Part shown: positions 45,467 through 57,312 of the stretch, one piece after another | Layout of the letters: every line of letters starts with the position of its first letter | How positions within the stretch are numbered: the first letter of the stretch is position 1 | From: Cladorhizidae sp. MBARI D1340-BT2 | Lineage: Eukaryota > Porifera > Demospongiae > Poecilosclerida > Cladorhizidae | DNA length: 64,000 nt | Assembly: GCA_028752905.1 (NCBI GenBank) | Contig: JAQNBH010000010.1 | Coordinates: forward strand, 17,401,922-17,465,921 | Reading direction: 5' to 3' | Notes under the pieces: model-generated | Databases searched by the model: none | Seen by the model: only the letters and a program-made list of their open reading frames with translations | Told to the model about the DNA's origin: nothing | Position numbers and translations under genes: made by a program

Positions 45467-46696
45467 TTTTGCTGGCCTCTCTCTTTTTTTTCTTCTTCTT
45501 TTTCACCTCTTACTTTGTGCAATAGTAATTCTACTCGGCAAGCGTAGAACCATGAATTCAGTCAGACATTTGGCATTTGCACTTGGCTGAACAGTTGGAT
45601 CAGGGAAAAACAACAGCATGTGCCAAGATTTTGTTTGCCATTGAACTTGGAGGGAAAAATTGGATATATCGTATATAAAAAATCGACCCATGCTACCTTC
45701 TGCCACCACTTGGTGATATATATATAGAACTTGGAGGAAAACATGAAGGGAAAAATGAGCACCACTGTGGATTGGAACAAGCCTATCGATGTTTAGTTCT
45801 TTTACGCATGGAGGGAATAAAGTTGGGCTGTACTTTCGAACATGCCTTCTCTTGTGTGTTCTTAATTGAACGAGTTTTTATTCGGGGTAAAAGATTGGTT
45901 AACAAATGCCTCCACTGGAGTTGATTTCAGCCTTGTGTCATACTCCACTTCTAGTCCACTTTGAAGGACAGGATATCTGAAAGTGAGGTCAGCTTTGATA
46001 GGTATAAAAAAAAACCTGATTTAAAAATGCAAAAGAAAAAGGAAGAGTTGGAGCTTCACAGAGTCTTTTAAGATCTGTGACAAAGCCAAACTTATGATGT
46101 TATGTATATCACAAGTTCAAGTATTGAATGTACTCTCTGCTTCGACTAATACCAAGCTGATGTGTCATCTGATGGACTTCTATAATAATTATAGTGAAAA
46201 TTGGGTACAGCATCATCATGTTTGCAGGGGATGCCTGAAGATTGTGTCTCTAAAAACAACGAGGGCTGGTTTTGATCAGTGATAGTATCCTTAGTGTGAA
46301 TGGTTACTATAGGGTTGATATTTCGTGGACTTTTTGCTCATTTTTGTTTCCAATGCAAACAGAAATATGTCTGGTCTAGAAGGGGTAAGGATCGTCACGT
46401 TTTGACCGTCACTGCGAAGTGAACTTCCAGGTAGAAGTTAGTAGTCCTAACGAAAGCTGATCTACGGTCCAGGAGAAATTGGCTGACTCTCAATTGATAC
46501 TAGGACCTTGCGAATGACATAAGAACTTGGGGAAAAGAAGATGAAAAAAATAGAGTGCACAAAACATTAGTTAACCGCTGTTGAATTGGAACAAGCCGGA
46601 AATCTGTCTCTTCTAGAAGAGTTTTAACGCAGCGGTGAGAAAACATAGCTTGAAGAGAAAATGCATTTTATAAGTGATGAAATGTGGTGTCTGGAT

Positions 46697-46776
46697 GCCT
46701 ACGACCATACCACGTTGAGAACACCGGTTCTCGTCCGATCACCGAAGTTAAGCAGCGTTGGGCCTGCCCAGTACTT
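46697..46776 (+). pseudogene. 5S rRNA nt 1-80, split by a LINE (unit S1)
   Basis: It ends at CCCAGTACTT, after which the LINE tail begins. TACTT (nt 76-80) is repeated on the far side. The remaining 39 nt lie at 47,748-47,786. Boxes A and C are separated by almost 1 kb, so transcription is not expected. Confidence 0.95.
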
Positions 46777-47742
46777 ATTATAATAATAATAATAATATAT
46801 GATTTTACAGCAAGACACGTATGTGTGGAAGATACATTGAGTGTGTTCAGAAATGTGATAAATGCTGACGGTATGCCTGTAAGTCCTATAGGCACCCATT
46901 TTTTAATTAAAAGTACTTATAATTATCTAGCGAGATTAGTGTAGGGTGATTAGATGCATCTTGCACAGGGACATGAGAAGTGATACGTGCAGGGTTGCTC
47001 AGATATAAAGTGCTGGTTGAAGTGGTCCCAAAATATATTTATCAGCTGGCAGCGAAGTGTTGTAAGTGACAGATCCAAGTTTAGAGGAGGGAGTGAGTTC
47101 CACAGTCTGGGAAGTCTATTGAAATAGAAATGACTGATGCGGTTAGTTCTTGATCTAGTGTGCCTTAACTTGGCATTGGATGACGATCTGGTGTTGTTGG
47201 AGGAGATCGAAATGTAATGATTAATGTTAAATCTATCTGTGGGATTCTTCAGTTCTTTGATGTAGAACATGATGTCAGCTATTTCGTACCACATCATTAA
47301 GGGTAATATGTTCAGGGCTAGCAGCCTGTCTCTATATTCCATCAAAGAATTGTTCAAAATGAACTTTGTTGCCCTTCTTTGGACCTTTTCCAACATAGTG
47401 ATCTCCTTAATTAACCGTGGCCTCCAAACTTGTGAACAGTATGTTAGCTTTGACCTGACCAGAGCGAGATAGAGTGTTCTCAGTGTTTCTCTCGATGACA
47501 TTCTGCCAAATGTACGTTTCAGTATTCCCAGTTGCTGATATGCTTTCGCAGTGATCGCACCATATTGTTGGGACCAAGATAGGTCTGTCGAGATGACAAC
47601 TCCTAAATCCTTGTGAGAATCCTTGGCAGGTAATGGCATGTCCTTGATGGTGTAGTTGAAATCAATGCTGTGTTTGGTGGAATTAAACCGTAACAGGATG
47701 CATTTGGAGACATTGAATGGAAGTTTCCATTGCAAGCTCCAT
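46777..47742 (-). mobile_element. 5'-truncated LINE inserted in 5S gene (S1)
   Basis: 966 bp on the minus strand, with an (ATT)n tail next to 5S nt 80, a 3' UTR of about 160 bp, and the reverse-transcriptase C-terminal region. TACTT flanks both ends. It resembles the CR1/Jockey/I group of non-LTR elements. The same 966-bp insert at the same base recurs at 51,838 and 57,313 and, cut by the window end, at 63,186. Confidence 0.92.
46950..47735 (-). pseudogene. LINE reverse-transcriptase C-terminal fragment (S1)
   Basis: It is open from the truncation point to a stop, about 261 codons. The order is LQWKLPFNVSKC, then KDLGVVISTDLSW (thumb region), then LVRSKLTYCSQVW, then IEKVQRR-like LEKVQRRATKFI, then HFYFNRLPRLWNSLP near the end. 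These are standard landmarks after the catalytic domain in CR1/Jockey-type LINEs. The catalytic YADD region and endonuclease are missing, so it is inactive. The encoded sequence is identical in the three complete copies. Confidence 0.88.
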
Positions 47743-47747
47743 TACTT

Positions 47748-47786
47748 GGATGGGTGACCGCCTGGGAACAGCAGGTGTTGTAGGCT
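47748..47786 (+). pseudogene. 5S rRNA nt 81-119 (unit S1)
   Basis: Remainder of the LINE-split gene: GGATGGGTGACC to GTAGGCT, followed by a T-run. Confidence 0.95.
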
Positions 47787-48530
47787 TTTTTCTGGCCTCT
47801 CTTTATTTTTTCTTCTTCTTTTTCACCTCTTACTTTGTGCAATAGTAATTCTACTCGGCAAGCGTAGAACCATGAATTCAGTCAGACATTTGGCATTTGC
47901 ACTTGGCTGAACAGTTCGATCAGGGAAAAACAACAGCATGTGCCAAGATTTTGTTTGCCATTGAACTTGGAGGGGAAAATTGGATATATCGTATTTTAAA
48001 AATCGACCCATGCTGCTTCGACTACCTTCTTCCACCACTTGGTGATATATAGAACTTGGAGAAAAACATGAAGGGAAAAATGAGCACCACTGTGGATTGG
48101 AACAAGCCTATCGATGTTTAGTTATTTTACGCATGGAGGGAATAAGGTTGGGCTGAAATGAAATAGTGCAGCTTGTACTTTCGAACATGCCTTCTCTTGT
48201 GTGTTCTTAATTGAACGAGTTTTTATTCGGGGTAAAAGATTAGTTAACAAATGCCTCCACTGGAGTTGATTTCAGCCTTGTGTCATACTCCACTTCTAGT
48301 CCACTTTGAAGGACAGGATATCTGAAAGTGAGGTCAGCTTTGATAGCTATAAAAAAAACTGATTTAAAAATGGAAAAGAAAAAGGAAGAGTTGGAGCTTC
48401 ACAGAGTCTTTTAAGATCTGTGACAAAGCCAAACTTATGATGTTATGTATATCACAAGTTCAAGTATTGAATGTACTCTCTGCTTCGACTAATACCAAGC
48501 TGATGTGTCATCTGATGGAGTTCTATATAG

Positions 48531-49120
48531 CAGACATATTTCTGTTTGCATTGGAAACAAAAATGAGCAAAAAGTCCACGAAATATCAACCCTATAGTAA
48601 CCATTCACACTAAGGATACTATCACTGATCAAAACCAGCCCTCGTTGTTTTTAGAGACACAATCTTCAGGCATCCCCTGCAAACATGATGATGCTGCACA
48701 CAATTTTCATCTCTAGCATGTGTCTTTAATCACACTAAAGATCAGGTCCTGAAAGTTTGAGCTCCTTGCTAAGCTACAGCTAGAACACATGATTTGGGGG
48801 CGGGGGGGGGGGGGGGGGGGGATAAATTCTGCTAGTATATCTGTTGAAGGTTACTCTGCTGGTAATATCTGCAGAGCTCCAAGAAGGGAAGAACAGAGGA
48901 GAAGCATATGTTTGGACTGCCTATAGGCTAGACATGTAGTAGGGAACAGTGGCTTTGGACATAGAGTGGCTTTGGATATAGAGTGGCTTTGGACAGTGGC
49001 TTTTGTTTCGTGGCTTTTTTTTCGTGGCTTTTGTTTCGTGGCTTTTGTTTGGTGGTTTTTGTTTGGTGGCTTTTGTTTCGTGGCTTTTGTTTCGTGGATT
49101 TTATTTCGTGGCTTTTGTTT
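48531..49120. repeat. Spacer block with inverted segment, poly-G and 14-bp repeats (copy 1)
   Basis: The inverted spacer segment (48,531-48,710) is followed by unique sequence, G5-C-G20 (48,796-48,821), and GGCTTTTGTTTCGT-type repeats up to the normal AAGGATCGTC. Confidence 0.9.
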
Positions 49121-49422
49121 AAGGATCGTCACGTTTTGACCGTCACAGCTTCCAGGTAGAAGTTAGTAGTCCTAACGAAAGCTGATCTACGGTCCAGGAG
49201 AAATTGGCTGACTCTCAATTGATACTAGGACCTTGCGAATGACATAAGAACTTGGGGAAAAGAAGATGGAAAAAATAGAGTGCACAAAACATTAGTAACC
49301 GCTGTTGAATTGGAACAAGCCGGAAATCTGTCTCTTCTAGAGAAGAGTTTTAACGCAGCGGTGAGAAAACATAGCTTGAAGAGAAAATGCATTTTATAAG
49401 TGATGAAATGTGGTGTCTGGAT

Positions 49423-49541
49423 GCCTACGACCATACCACGTTGAGAACACCGGTTCTCGTCCGATCACCGAAGTTAAGCAGCGTTGGGCCTGCCCAGTAC
49501 TTGGATGGGTGACCGCCTGGGAACAGCAGGTGTTGTAGGCT
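49423..49541 (+). rRNA. 5S ribosomal RNA
   Basis: Full consensus copy in a unit whose upstream spacer carries the inverted segment and poly-G block. Confidence 0.97.
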
Positions 49542-50002
49542 TTTTGCTGGCCTCTCTCTTTTTTTTCTTCTTCTTTTTCACCTCTTACTTTGTGCAATAG
49601 TAATTCTACTCGGCAAGCGTAGAACCATGAATTCAGTCAGACATTTGGCATTTGCACTTGGCTGAACAGTTGGATCAGGGAAAAACAACAGCATGTGCCA
49701 AGATTTTGTTTGCCATTGAACTTGGAGGGAAAAATTGGATATATCGTATTTAAAAAATCGACCCATGCTGCTTCGACTACCTTCTGCCACCACTTGGTGA
49801 TATATAGAACTTGGAGGAAAACATGAAGGGAAAAATGAGCACCACTGTGGATTGGAACAAGCCTATCGATGTTTAGTTCTTTTACGCATGGAGGGAATAA
49901 AGTTGGGCTGAAATGAAATAGTGCAGCTTGTACTTTCGAACATGCCTTCTCTTGTGTGTTCTTAATTGAACGAGTTTTTATTCGGGGTAAAAGATTGGTT
50001 AA

Positions 50003-50467
50003 GCTATTTCGTACCACATCATTAAGGGTAATATGTTCAGGGCTAGCAGCCTGTCTCTATATTCCATCAAAGAATTGTTCAAAATGAACTTTGTTGCCCT
50101 TCTTTGGACCTTTTCCAACATAGTGATCTCCTTAATTAACCGTGGCCTCCAAACTTGTGAACAGTATGTTAGCTTTGACCTGACCAGAGCGAGATAGAGT
50201 GTTCTCAGTGTTTCTCTCGATGACATTCTGCCAAATGTACGTTTCAGTATTCCCAGTTGCTGATATGCTTTCGCAGTGATCGCACCATATTGTTGGGGCC
50301 AAGATAGGTCTGTCGAGATGACAACTCCTAAATCCTTGTGAGAATCCTTGGCAGGTAATGGCATGTCCTTGATGGTGTAGTTGAAATCAATGCTGTGTTT
50401 GGTGGAATTAAACCGTAACAGGATGCATTTGGAGACATTGAATGGAAGTTTCCATTGCAAGCTCCAT
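50003..50467 (-). mobile_element. LINE fragment fused to 5S spacer
   Basis: Only the 5'-side 465 bp of the 5S-inserted LINE remains. At 50,002 it joins spacer (AAAGATTGGTTAA|GCTATTTCG) that in other units continues into ACAAATGCC. A deletion or unequal exchange between a split unit and a normal unit explains it. One base differs from the other copies (GGGGCCAAG for GGGACCAAG). Confidence 0.9.
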
Positions 50468-50472
50468 TACTT

Positions 50473-50511
50473 GGATGGGTGACCGCCTGGGAACAGCAGG
50501 TGTTGTAGGCT
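50473..50511 (+). pseudogene. 5S rRNA nt 81-119 (orphan 3' part)
   Basis: The 3' end of a LINE-split gene whose 5' part was lost with the rest of the LINE. Confidence 0.93.
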
Positions 50512-51757
50512 TTTTGCTGGCCTCTCTCTTTTTTTTCTTCTTCTTTTTCACCTCTTACTTTGTGCAACACTAATTCTACTCGGCAAGCGTAGAACCATGA
50601 ATTCAGTCAGACATTTGGCATTTGCACTTGGCTGAACAGTTCGATCAGGGAAAAACAACAGCATGTGCCAAGATTTTGTTTGCCATTGAACTTGGAGGGG
50701 AAAATTGGATATATCGTATTTTAAAAATCGACCCATGCTGCTTCGACTACCTTCTTCCACCACTTGGTGATATATAGAACTTGGAGAAAAACATGAAGGG
50801 AAAAATGAGCACCACTGTGGATTGGAACAAGCCTATCGATGTTTAGTTCTTTTATGCATGGAGGGAATAAGGTTGGGCTGAAATGAAATAGTGCAGCTTG
50901 TACTTTCGAACATGCCTTCTCTTGTGTGTTCTTAATTGAACGAGTTTTTATTCGGGGTAAAAGATTGGTTAACAAATGCCTCCACTGGAGTTGATTTCAG
51001 CCTTGTGTCATACTCCACTTCTAGTCCACTTTGAAGGACAGGATATCTGAAAGTGAGGTCAGCTTTGATAGCTATAAAAAAAACCTGATTTAAAAATGGA
51101 AAAGAAAAAGGAAGAGTTGGAGCTTCACAGAGTCTTTTAAGATCTGTGACAAAGCCAAACTTATGATGTTATGTATATCACAAGTTCAAGTATTGAATGT
51201 ACTCTCTGCTTCGACTAATACCAAGCTGATGTGTCATCTGATGGAGTTCTATATAGTGAAAATTGTGTACAGCATCATCATGTTTGCAGGGGATGCCTGA
51301 AGATTGTGTCTCTAAAAACAACGAGGGCTGGTTTTGATCAGTGATAGTATCCTTAGTGTGAATGGTTACTATAGGGTTGATATTTCGTGGACTTTTTGCT
51401 CATTTTTGTTTCCAATGCAAACAGAAATATGTCTGGTCTAGAAGGGGTAAGGATCGTCACGTTTTGACCGTCACTGCGAAGTGAACTTCCAGGTAGAAGT
51501 TAGTAGTCCTAACGAAAGCTGATCTACGGTCCAGGAGAAATTGGCTGACTCTCAATTGAAACTAGGACCTTGCGAATGACATAAGAACTTGGGGAAAAGA
51601 AGATGAAAAAAATAGAGTGCACAAAACATTAGTAACCGCTGTTGAATTGGAACAAGCCGGAAATCTGTCTCTTCTAGAAGAGTTTTAACGCAGCGGTGAG
51701 AAAACATAGCTTGAAGAGAAAATGCATTTTATAAGTGATGAAATGTGGTGTCTGGAT

Positions 51758-51837
51758 GCCTACGACCATACCACGTTGAGAACACCGGTTCTCGTCCGAT
51801 CACCGAAGTTAAGCAGCGTTGGGCCTGCCCAGTACTT
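51758..51837 (+). pseudogene. 5S rRNA nt 1-80, split by LINE (unit S2)
   Basis: Identical break to unit S1, after TACTT. The 3' remainder is at 52,809-52,847. Confidence 0.95.
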
Positions 51838-52803
51838 ATTATAATAATAATAATAATATATGATTTTACAGCAAGACACGTATGTGTGGAAGATACATTG
51901 AGTCTGTTCAGAAATGTGATAAATGCTGACGGTATGCCTGTAAGTCCTATAGGCACCCATTTTTTAATTAAAAGTACTTATAATTATCTAGCGAGATTAG
52001 TGTAGGGTGATTAGATGCATCTTGCACAGGGACATGAGAAGTGATACGTGCAGGGTTGCTCAGATATAAAGTGCTGGTTGAAGTGGTCCCAAAATATATT
52101 TATCAGCTGGCAGCGAAGTGTTGTAAGTGACAGATCCAAGTTTAGAGGAGGGAGTGAGTTCCACAGTCTGGGAAGTCTATTGAAATAGAAATGACTGATG
52201 CGGTTAGTTCTTGATCTAGTGTGCCTTAACTTGGCATTGGATGACGATCTGGTGTTGTTGGAGGAGATCGAAATGTAATGATTAATGTTAAATCTATCTG
52301 TGGGATTCTTCAGTTCTTTGATGTAGAACATGATGTCAGCTATTTCGTACCACATCATTAAGGGTAATATGTTCAGGGCTAGCAGCCTGTCTCTATATTC
52401 CATCAAAGAATTGTTCAAAATGAACTTTGTTGCCCTTCTTTGGACCTTTTCCAACATAGTGATCTCCTTAATTAACCGTGGCCTCCAAACTTGTGAACAG
52501 TATGTTAGCTTTGACCTGACCAGAGCGAGATAGAGTGTTCTCAGTGTTTCTCTCGATGACATTCTGCCAAATGTACGTTTCAGTATTCCCAGTTGCTGAT
52601 ATGCTTTCGCAGTGATCGCACCATATTGTTGGGACCAAGATAGGTCTGTCGAGATGACAACTCCTAAATCCTTGTGAGAATCCTTGGCAGGTAATGGCAT
52701 GTCCTTGATGGTGTAGTTGAAATCAATGCTGTGTTTGGTGGAATTAAACCGTAACAGGATGCATTTGGAGACATTGAATGGAAGTTTCCATTGCAAGCTC
52801 CAT
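51838..52803 (-). mobile_element. 5'-truncated LINE in 5S gene (S2)
   Basis: 966 bp, same ends and same TACTT flanks as S1, with the same 261-codon fragment (52,796-52,011). The 3' UTR has CTGTTCAG where S1 has GTGTTCAG. Confidence 0.92.
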
Positions 52804-52808
52804 TACTT

Positions 52809-52847
52809 GGATGGGTGACCGCCTGGGAACAGCAGGTGTTGTAGGCT
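52809..52847 (+). pseudogene. 5S rRNA nt 81-119 (unit S2)
   Basis: Remainder of the S2 split gene, with a T-run after it. Confidence 0.95.
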
Positions 52848-53592
52848 TTTTGCTGGCCTCTCTTTATTTTTTCTTCTTCTTTTTCACCTCTTACTTTGTG
52901 CAATAGTAATTCTACTCGGCAAGCGTAGAACCATGAATTCAGTCAGACATTTGGCATTTGCACTTGGCTGAACAGTTCGATCAGGGAAAAACAACAGCAT
53001 GTGCCAAGATTTTGTTTGCCATTGAACTTGGAGGGGAAAATTGGATATATCGTATTTTAAAAATCGACCCATGCTGCTTCGACTACCTTCTGCCACCACT
53101 TGGTGATATATAGAACTTGGAGAAAAACATGAAGGGAAAAATGAGCACCACTGTGGATTGGAACAAGCCTATCGATGTTTAGTTCTTTTACGCATGGAGG
53201 GAATAAGGTTGGGCTGAAATGAAATAGTGCAGCTTGTACTTTCGAACATGCCTTCTCTTGTGTGTTCTTAATTGAACGAGTTTTTATTCGGGGTAAAAGA
53301 TTGGTTAACAAATGCCTCCACTGGAGTTGATTTCAGCCTTGTGTCATACTCCACTTCTAGTCCACTTTGAAGGACAGGATATCTGAAAGTGAGGTCAGCT
53401 TTGATAGCTATAAAAAAAACCTGATTTAAAAATGGAAAAGAAAAAGGAAGAGTTGGAGCTTCACAGAGTCTTTTAAGATCTGTGACAAAGCCAAACTTAT
53501 GATGTTATGTATATCACAAGTTCAAGTATTGAATGTACTCTCTGCTTCGACTAATACCAAGCTGATGTGTCATCTGATGGAGTTCTATATAG

Positions 53593-54199
53593 CAGACATA
53601 TTTCTGTTTGCATTGGAAACAAAAATGAGCAAAAAGTCCACGAAATATCAACCCTATAGTAACCATTCACACTAAGGATACTATCACTGATCAAAACCAG
53701 CCCTCGTTGTTTTTAGAGACACAATCTTCAGGCATCCCCTGCAAACATGATGATGCTGTACACAATTTTCATCTCTAGCATGTGTCTTTAATCACACTAA
53801 AGATCAGGTCCTGAAAGTTTGAGCTCCTTGCTAAGCTACAGCTAGAACACATGATTTGGGGGCGGGGGGGGGGGGGGGGGGGGGGGGGGGGGATAAATTC
53901 TGCTAGTATATCTGTTGAAGGTTACTCTGCTGGTAATATCTGCAGAGCTCCAAGAAGGGAAGAAGGGAAGAACAGAGGAGAAGCATATGTTTGGACTGCC
54001 TATAGGCTAGACATGTAGTAGGGAACAGTGGCTTTGGACATAGAGTGGCTTTGGATATAGAGTGGCTTTGGACAGTGGCTTTTGTTTCGTGGCTTTTTTT
54101 TCGTGGCTTTTTTTTCGTGGCTTTTGTTTGGTGGTTTTTGTTTGGTGGCTTTTGTTTCGTGGCTTTTGTTTCGTGGATTTTATTTCGTGGCTTTTGTTT
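53593..54199. repeat. Spacer block with inverted segment, poly-G and 14-bp repeats (copy 2)
   Basis: Same layout; the G-run is G5-C-G29 (53,858-53,892). An extra GAAGGGAA repeat is present relative to copy 1. Confidence 0.9.
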
Positions 54200-54501
54200 A
54201 AGGATCGTCACGTTTTGACCGTCACAGCTTCCAGGTAGAAGTTAGTAGTCCTAACGAAAGCTGATCTACGGTCCAGGAGAAATTGGCTGACTCTCAATTG
54301 ATACTAGGACCTTGCGAATGACATAAGAACTTGGGGAAAAGAAGATGGAAAAAATAGAGTGCACAAAACATTAGTAACCGCTGTTGAATTGGAACAAGCC
54401 GGAAATCTGTCTCTTCTAGAGAAGAGTTTTAACGCAGCGGTGAGAAAACATAGCTTGAAGAGAAAATGCATTTTATAAGTGATGAAATGTGGTGTCTGGA
54501 T

Positions 54502-54620
54502 GCCTACGACCATACCACGTTGAGAACACCGGTTCTCGTCCGATCACCGAAGTTAAGCAGCGTTGGGCCTGCCCAGTACTTGGATGGGTGACCGCCTGGG
54601 AACAGCAGGTGTTGTAGGCT
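54502..54620 (+). rRNA. 5S ribosomal RNA
   Basis: Full consensus copy, preceded by a spacer with the inverted segment and poly-G block. Confidence 0.97.
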
Positions 54621-55867
54621 TTTTGCTGGCCTCTCTCTTTTTTTTCTTCTTCTTTTTCACCTCTTACTTTGTGCAATAGTAATTCTACTCGGCAAGCGTA
54701 GAACCATGAATTCAGTCAGACATTTGGCATTTGCACTTGGCTGAACAGTTGGATCAGGGAAAAACAACAGCATGTGCCAAGATTTTGTTTGCCATTGAAC
54801 TTGGAGGGAAAAATTGGATATATCGTATTTAAAAAATCGACCCATGCTGCTTCAACTACCTTCTGCCACCACTTGGTGATATATAGAACTTGGAGGAAAA
54901 CATGAAGGGAAAAATGAGCACCACTGTGGATTGGAACAAGCCTATCGATGTTTAGTTCTTTTACGCATGGAGGGAATAAAGTTGGGCTGAAATTAAATAG
55001 TGCAGCTTGTACTTTCGAACATGCCTTCTCTTGTGTGTTCTTAATTGAACGAGTTTTTATTCGGGGTAAAAGATTGGTTAACAAATGCCTCCACTGGAGT
55101 TGATTTCAGCCTTGTGTCATACTCCACTTCTAGTCCACTTTGAAGGACAGGATATCTGAAAGTGAGGTCAGCTTTGATAGCTATAAAAAAACACCTGATT
55201 TAAAAATGGAAAAGAAAAAGGAAGAGTTGGAGCTTCACAGAGTCTTTTAAGATCTGTGACAAAGCCAAACTTATGATGTTATGTATATCACAAGTTCAAG
55301 TATTGAATGTACTCTCTGCTTCGACTAATACCAAGCTGATGTGTCATCTGATGGAGTTCTATATAGTGAAAATTGTGTACAGCATCATCATGTTTGCAGG
55401 GGATGCCTGAAGATTGTGTCTCTAAAAACAACGAGGGCTGGTTTTGATCAGTGATAGTATCCTTAGTGTGAATGGTTACTATAGGGTTGATATTTCGTGG
55501 ACTTTTTGCTCATTTTTGTTTCCAATGCAAGCAGAAATATGTCTGGTCTAGAAGGGGTAAGGATCGTCACGTTTTGACCGTCACTGCGAAGTGAACTTCC
55601 AGGTAGAAGTTAGTAGTCCTAACGAAAGCTGATCTACGGTCCAGGAGAAATTGGCTGACTCTCAATTGAAACTAGGACCTTGCGAATGACATAAGAACTT
55701 GGGGAAAAGAAGATGAAAAAAATAGAGTGCACAAAACATTAGTAACCGCTGTTGAATTGGAACAAGCCGGAAATCTGTCTCTTCTAGAAGAGTTTTAACG
55801 CAGCGGTGAGAAAACATAGCTTGAAGAGAAAATGCATTTTATAAGTGATGAAATGTGGTGTCTGGAT

Positions 55868-55986
55868 GCCTACGACCATACCACGTTGAGAACACCGGTT
55901 CTCGTCCGATCACCGAAGTTAAGCAGCGTTGGGCCTGCCCAGTACTTGGATGGGTGACCGCCTGGGAACAGCAGGTGTTGTAGGCT
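55868..55986 (+). rRNA. 5S ribosomal RNA
   Basis: Full consensus copy in a normal unit. Confidence 0.97.
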
Positions 55987-57232
55987 TTTTGCTGGCCTCT
56001 CTCTTTTTTTTCTTCTTCTTTTTCACCTCTTACTTTGTGCAACACTAATTCTACTCGGCAAGCGTAGAACCATGAATTCAGTCAGACATTTGGCATTTGC
56101 ACTTGGCTGAACAGTTCGATCAGGGAAAAACAACAGCATGTGCCAAGATTTTGTTTGCCATTGAACTTGGAGGGGAAAATTGGATATATCGTATTTTAAA
56201 AATCGACCCATGCTGCTTCGACTACCTTCTTCCACCACTTGGTGATATATAGAACTTGGAGAAAAACATGAAGGGAAAAATGAGCACCACTGTGGATTGG
56301 AACAAGCCTATCGATGTTTAGTTCTTTTATGCATGGAGGGAATAAGGTTGGGCTGAAATGAAATAGTGCAGCTTGTACTTTCGAACATGCCTTCTCTTGT
56401 GTGTTCTTAATTGAACGAGTTTTTATTCGGGGTAAAAGATTGGTTAACAAATGCCTCCACTGGAGTTGATTTCAGCCTTGTGTCATACTCCACTTCTAGT
56501 CCACTTTGAAGGACAGGATATCTGAAAGTGAGGTCAGCTTTGATAGCTATAAAAAAAACCTGATTTAAAAATGGAAAAGAAAAAGGAAGAGTTGGAGCTT
56601 CACAGAGTCTTTTAAGATCTGTGACAAAGCCAAACTTATGATGTTATGTATATCACAAGTTCAAGTATTGAATGTACTCTCTGCTTCGACTAATACCAAG
56701 CTGATGTGTCATCTGATGGAGTTCTATATAGTGAAAATTGTGTACAGCATCATCATGTTTGCAGGGGATGCCTGAAGATTGTGTCTCTAAAAACAACGAG
56801 GGCTGGTTTTGATCAGTGATAGTATCCTTAGTGTGAATGGTTACTATAGGGTTGATATTTCGTGGACTTTTTGCTCATTTTTGTTTCCAATGCAAACAGA
56901 AATATGTCTGGTCTAGAAGGGGTAAGGATCGTCACGTTTTGACCGTCACTGCGAAGTGAACTTCCAGGTAGAAGTTAGTAGTCCTAACGAAAGCTGATCT
57001 ACGGTCCAGGAGAAATTGGCTGACTCTCAATTGAAACTAGGACCTTGCGAATGACATAAGAACTTGGGGAAAAGAAGATGAAAAAAATAGAGTGCACAAA
57101 ACATTAGTAACCGCTGTTGAATTGGAACAAGCCGGAAATCTGTCTCTTCTAGAAGAGTTTTAACGCAGCGGTGAGAAAACATAGCTTGAAGAGAAAATGC
57201 ATTTTATAAGTGATGAAATGTGGTGTCTGGAT

Positions 57233-57312
57233 GCCTACGACCATACCACGTTGAGAACACCGGTTCTCGTCCGATCACCGAAGTTAAGCAGCGTTGGGCC
57301 TGCCCAGTACTT
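57233..57312 (+). pseudogene. 5S rRNA nt 1-80, split by LINE (unit S3)
   Basis: Same break as S1 and S2. The 3' remainder is at 58,284-58,322. Confidence 0.95.

Noticed and set aside
46772..47747. Claim that the LINE repeatedly targets 5S genes
   Set aside because: All copies share identical ends, so they are duplicates of a single insertion; kept only as an open question.
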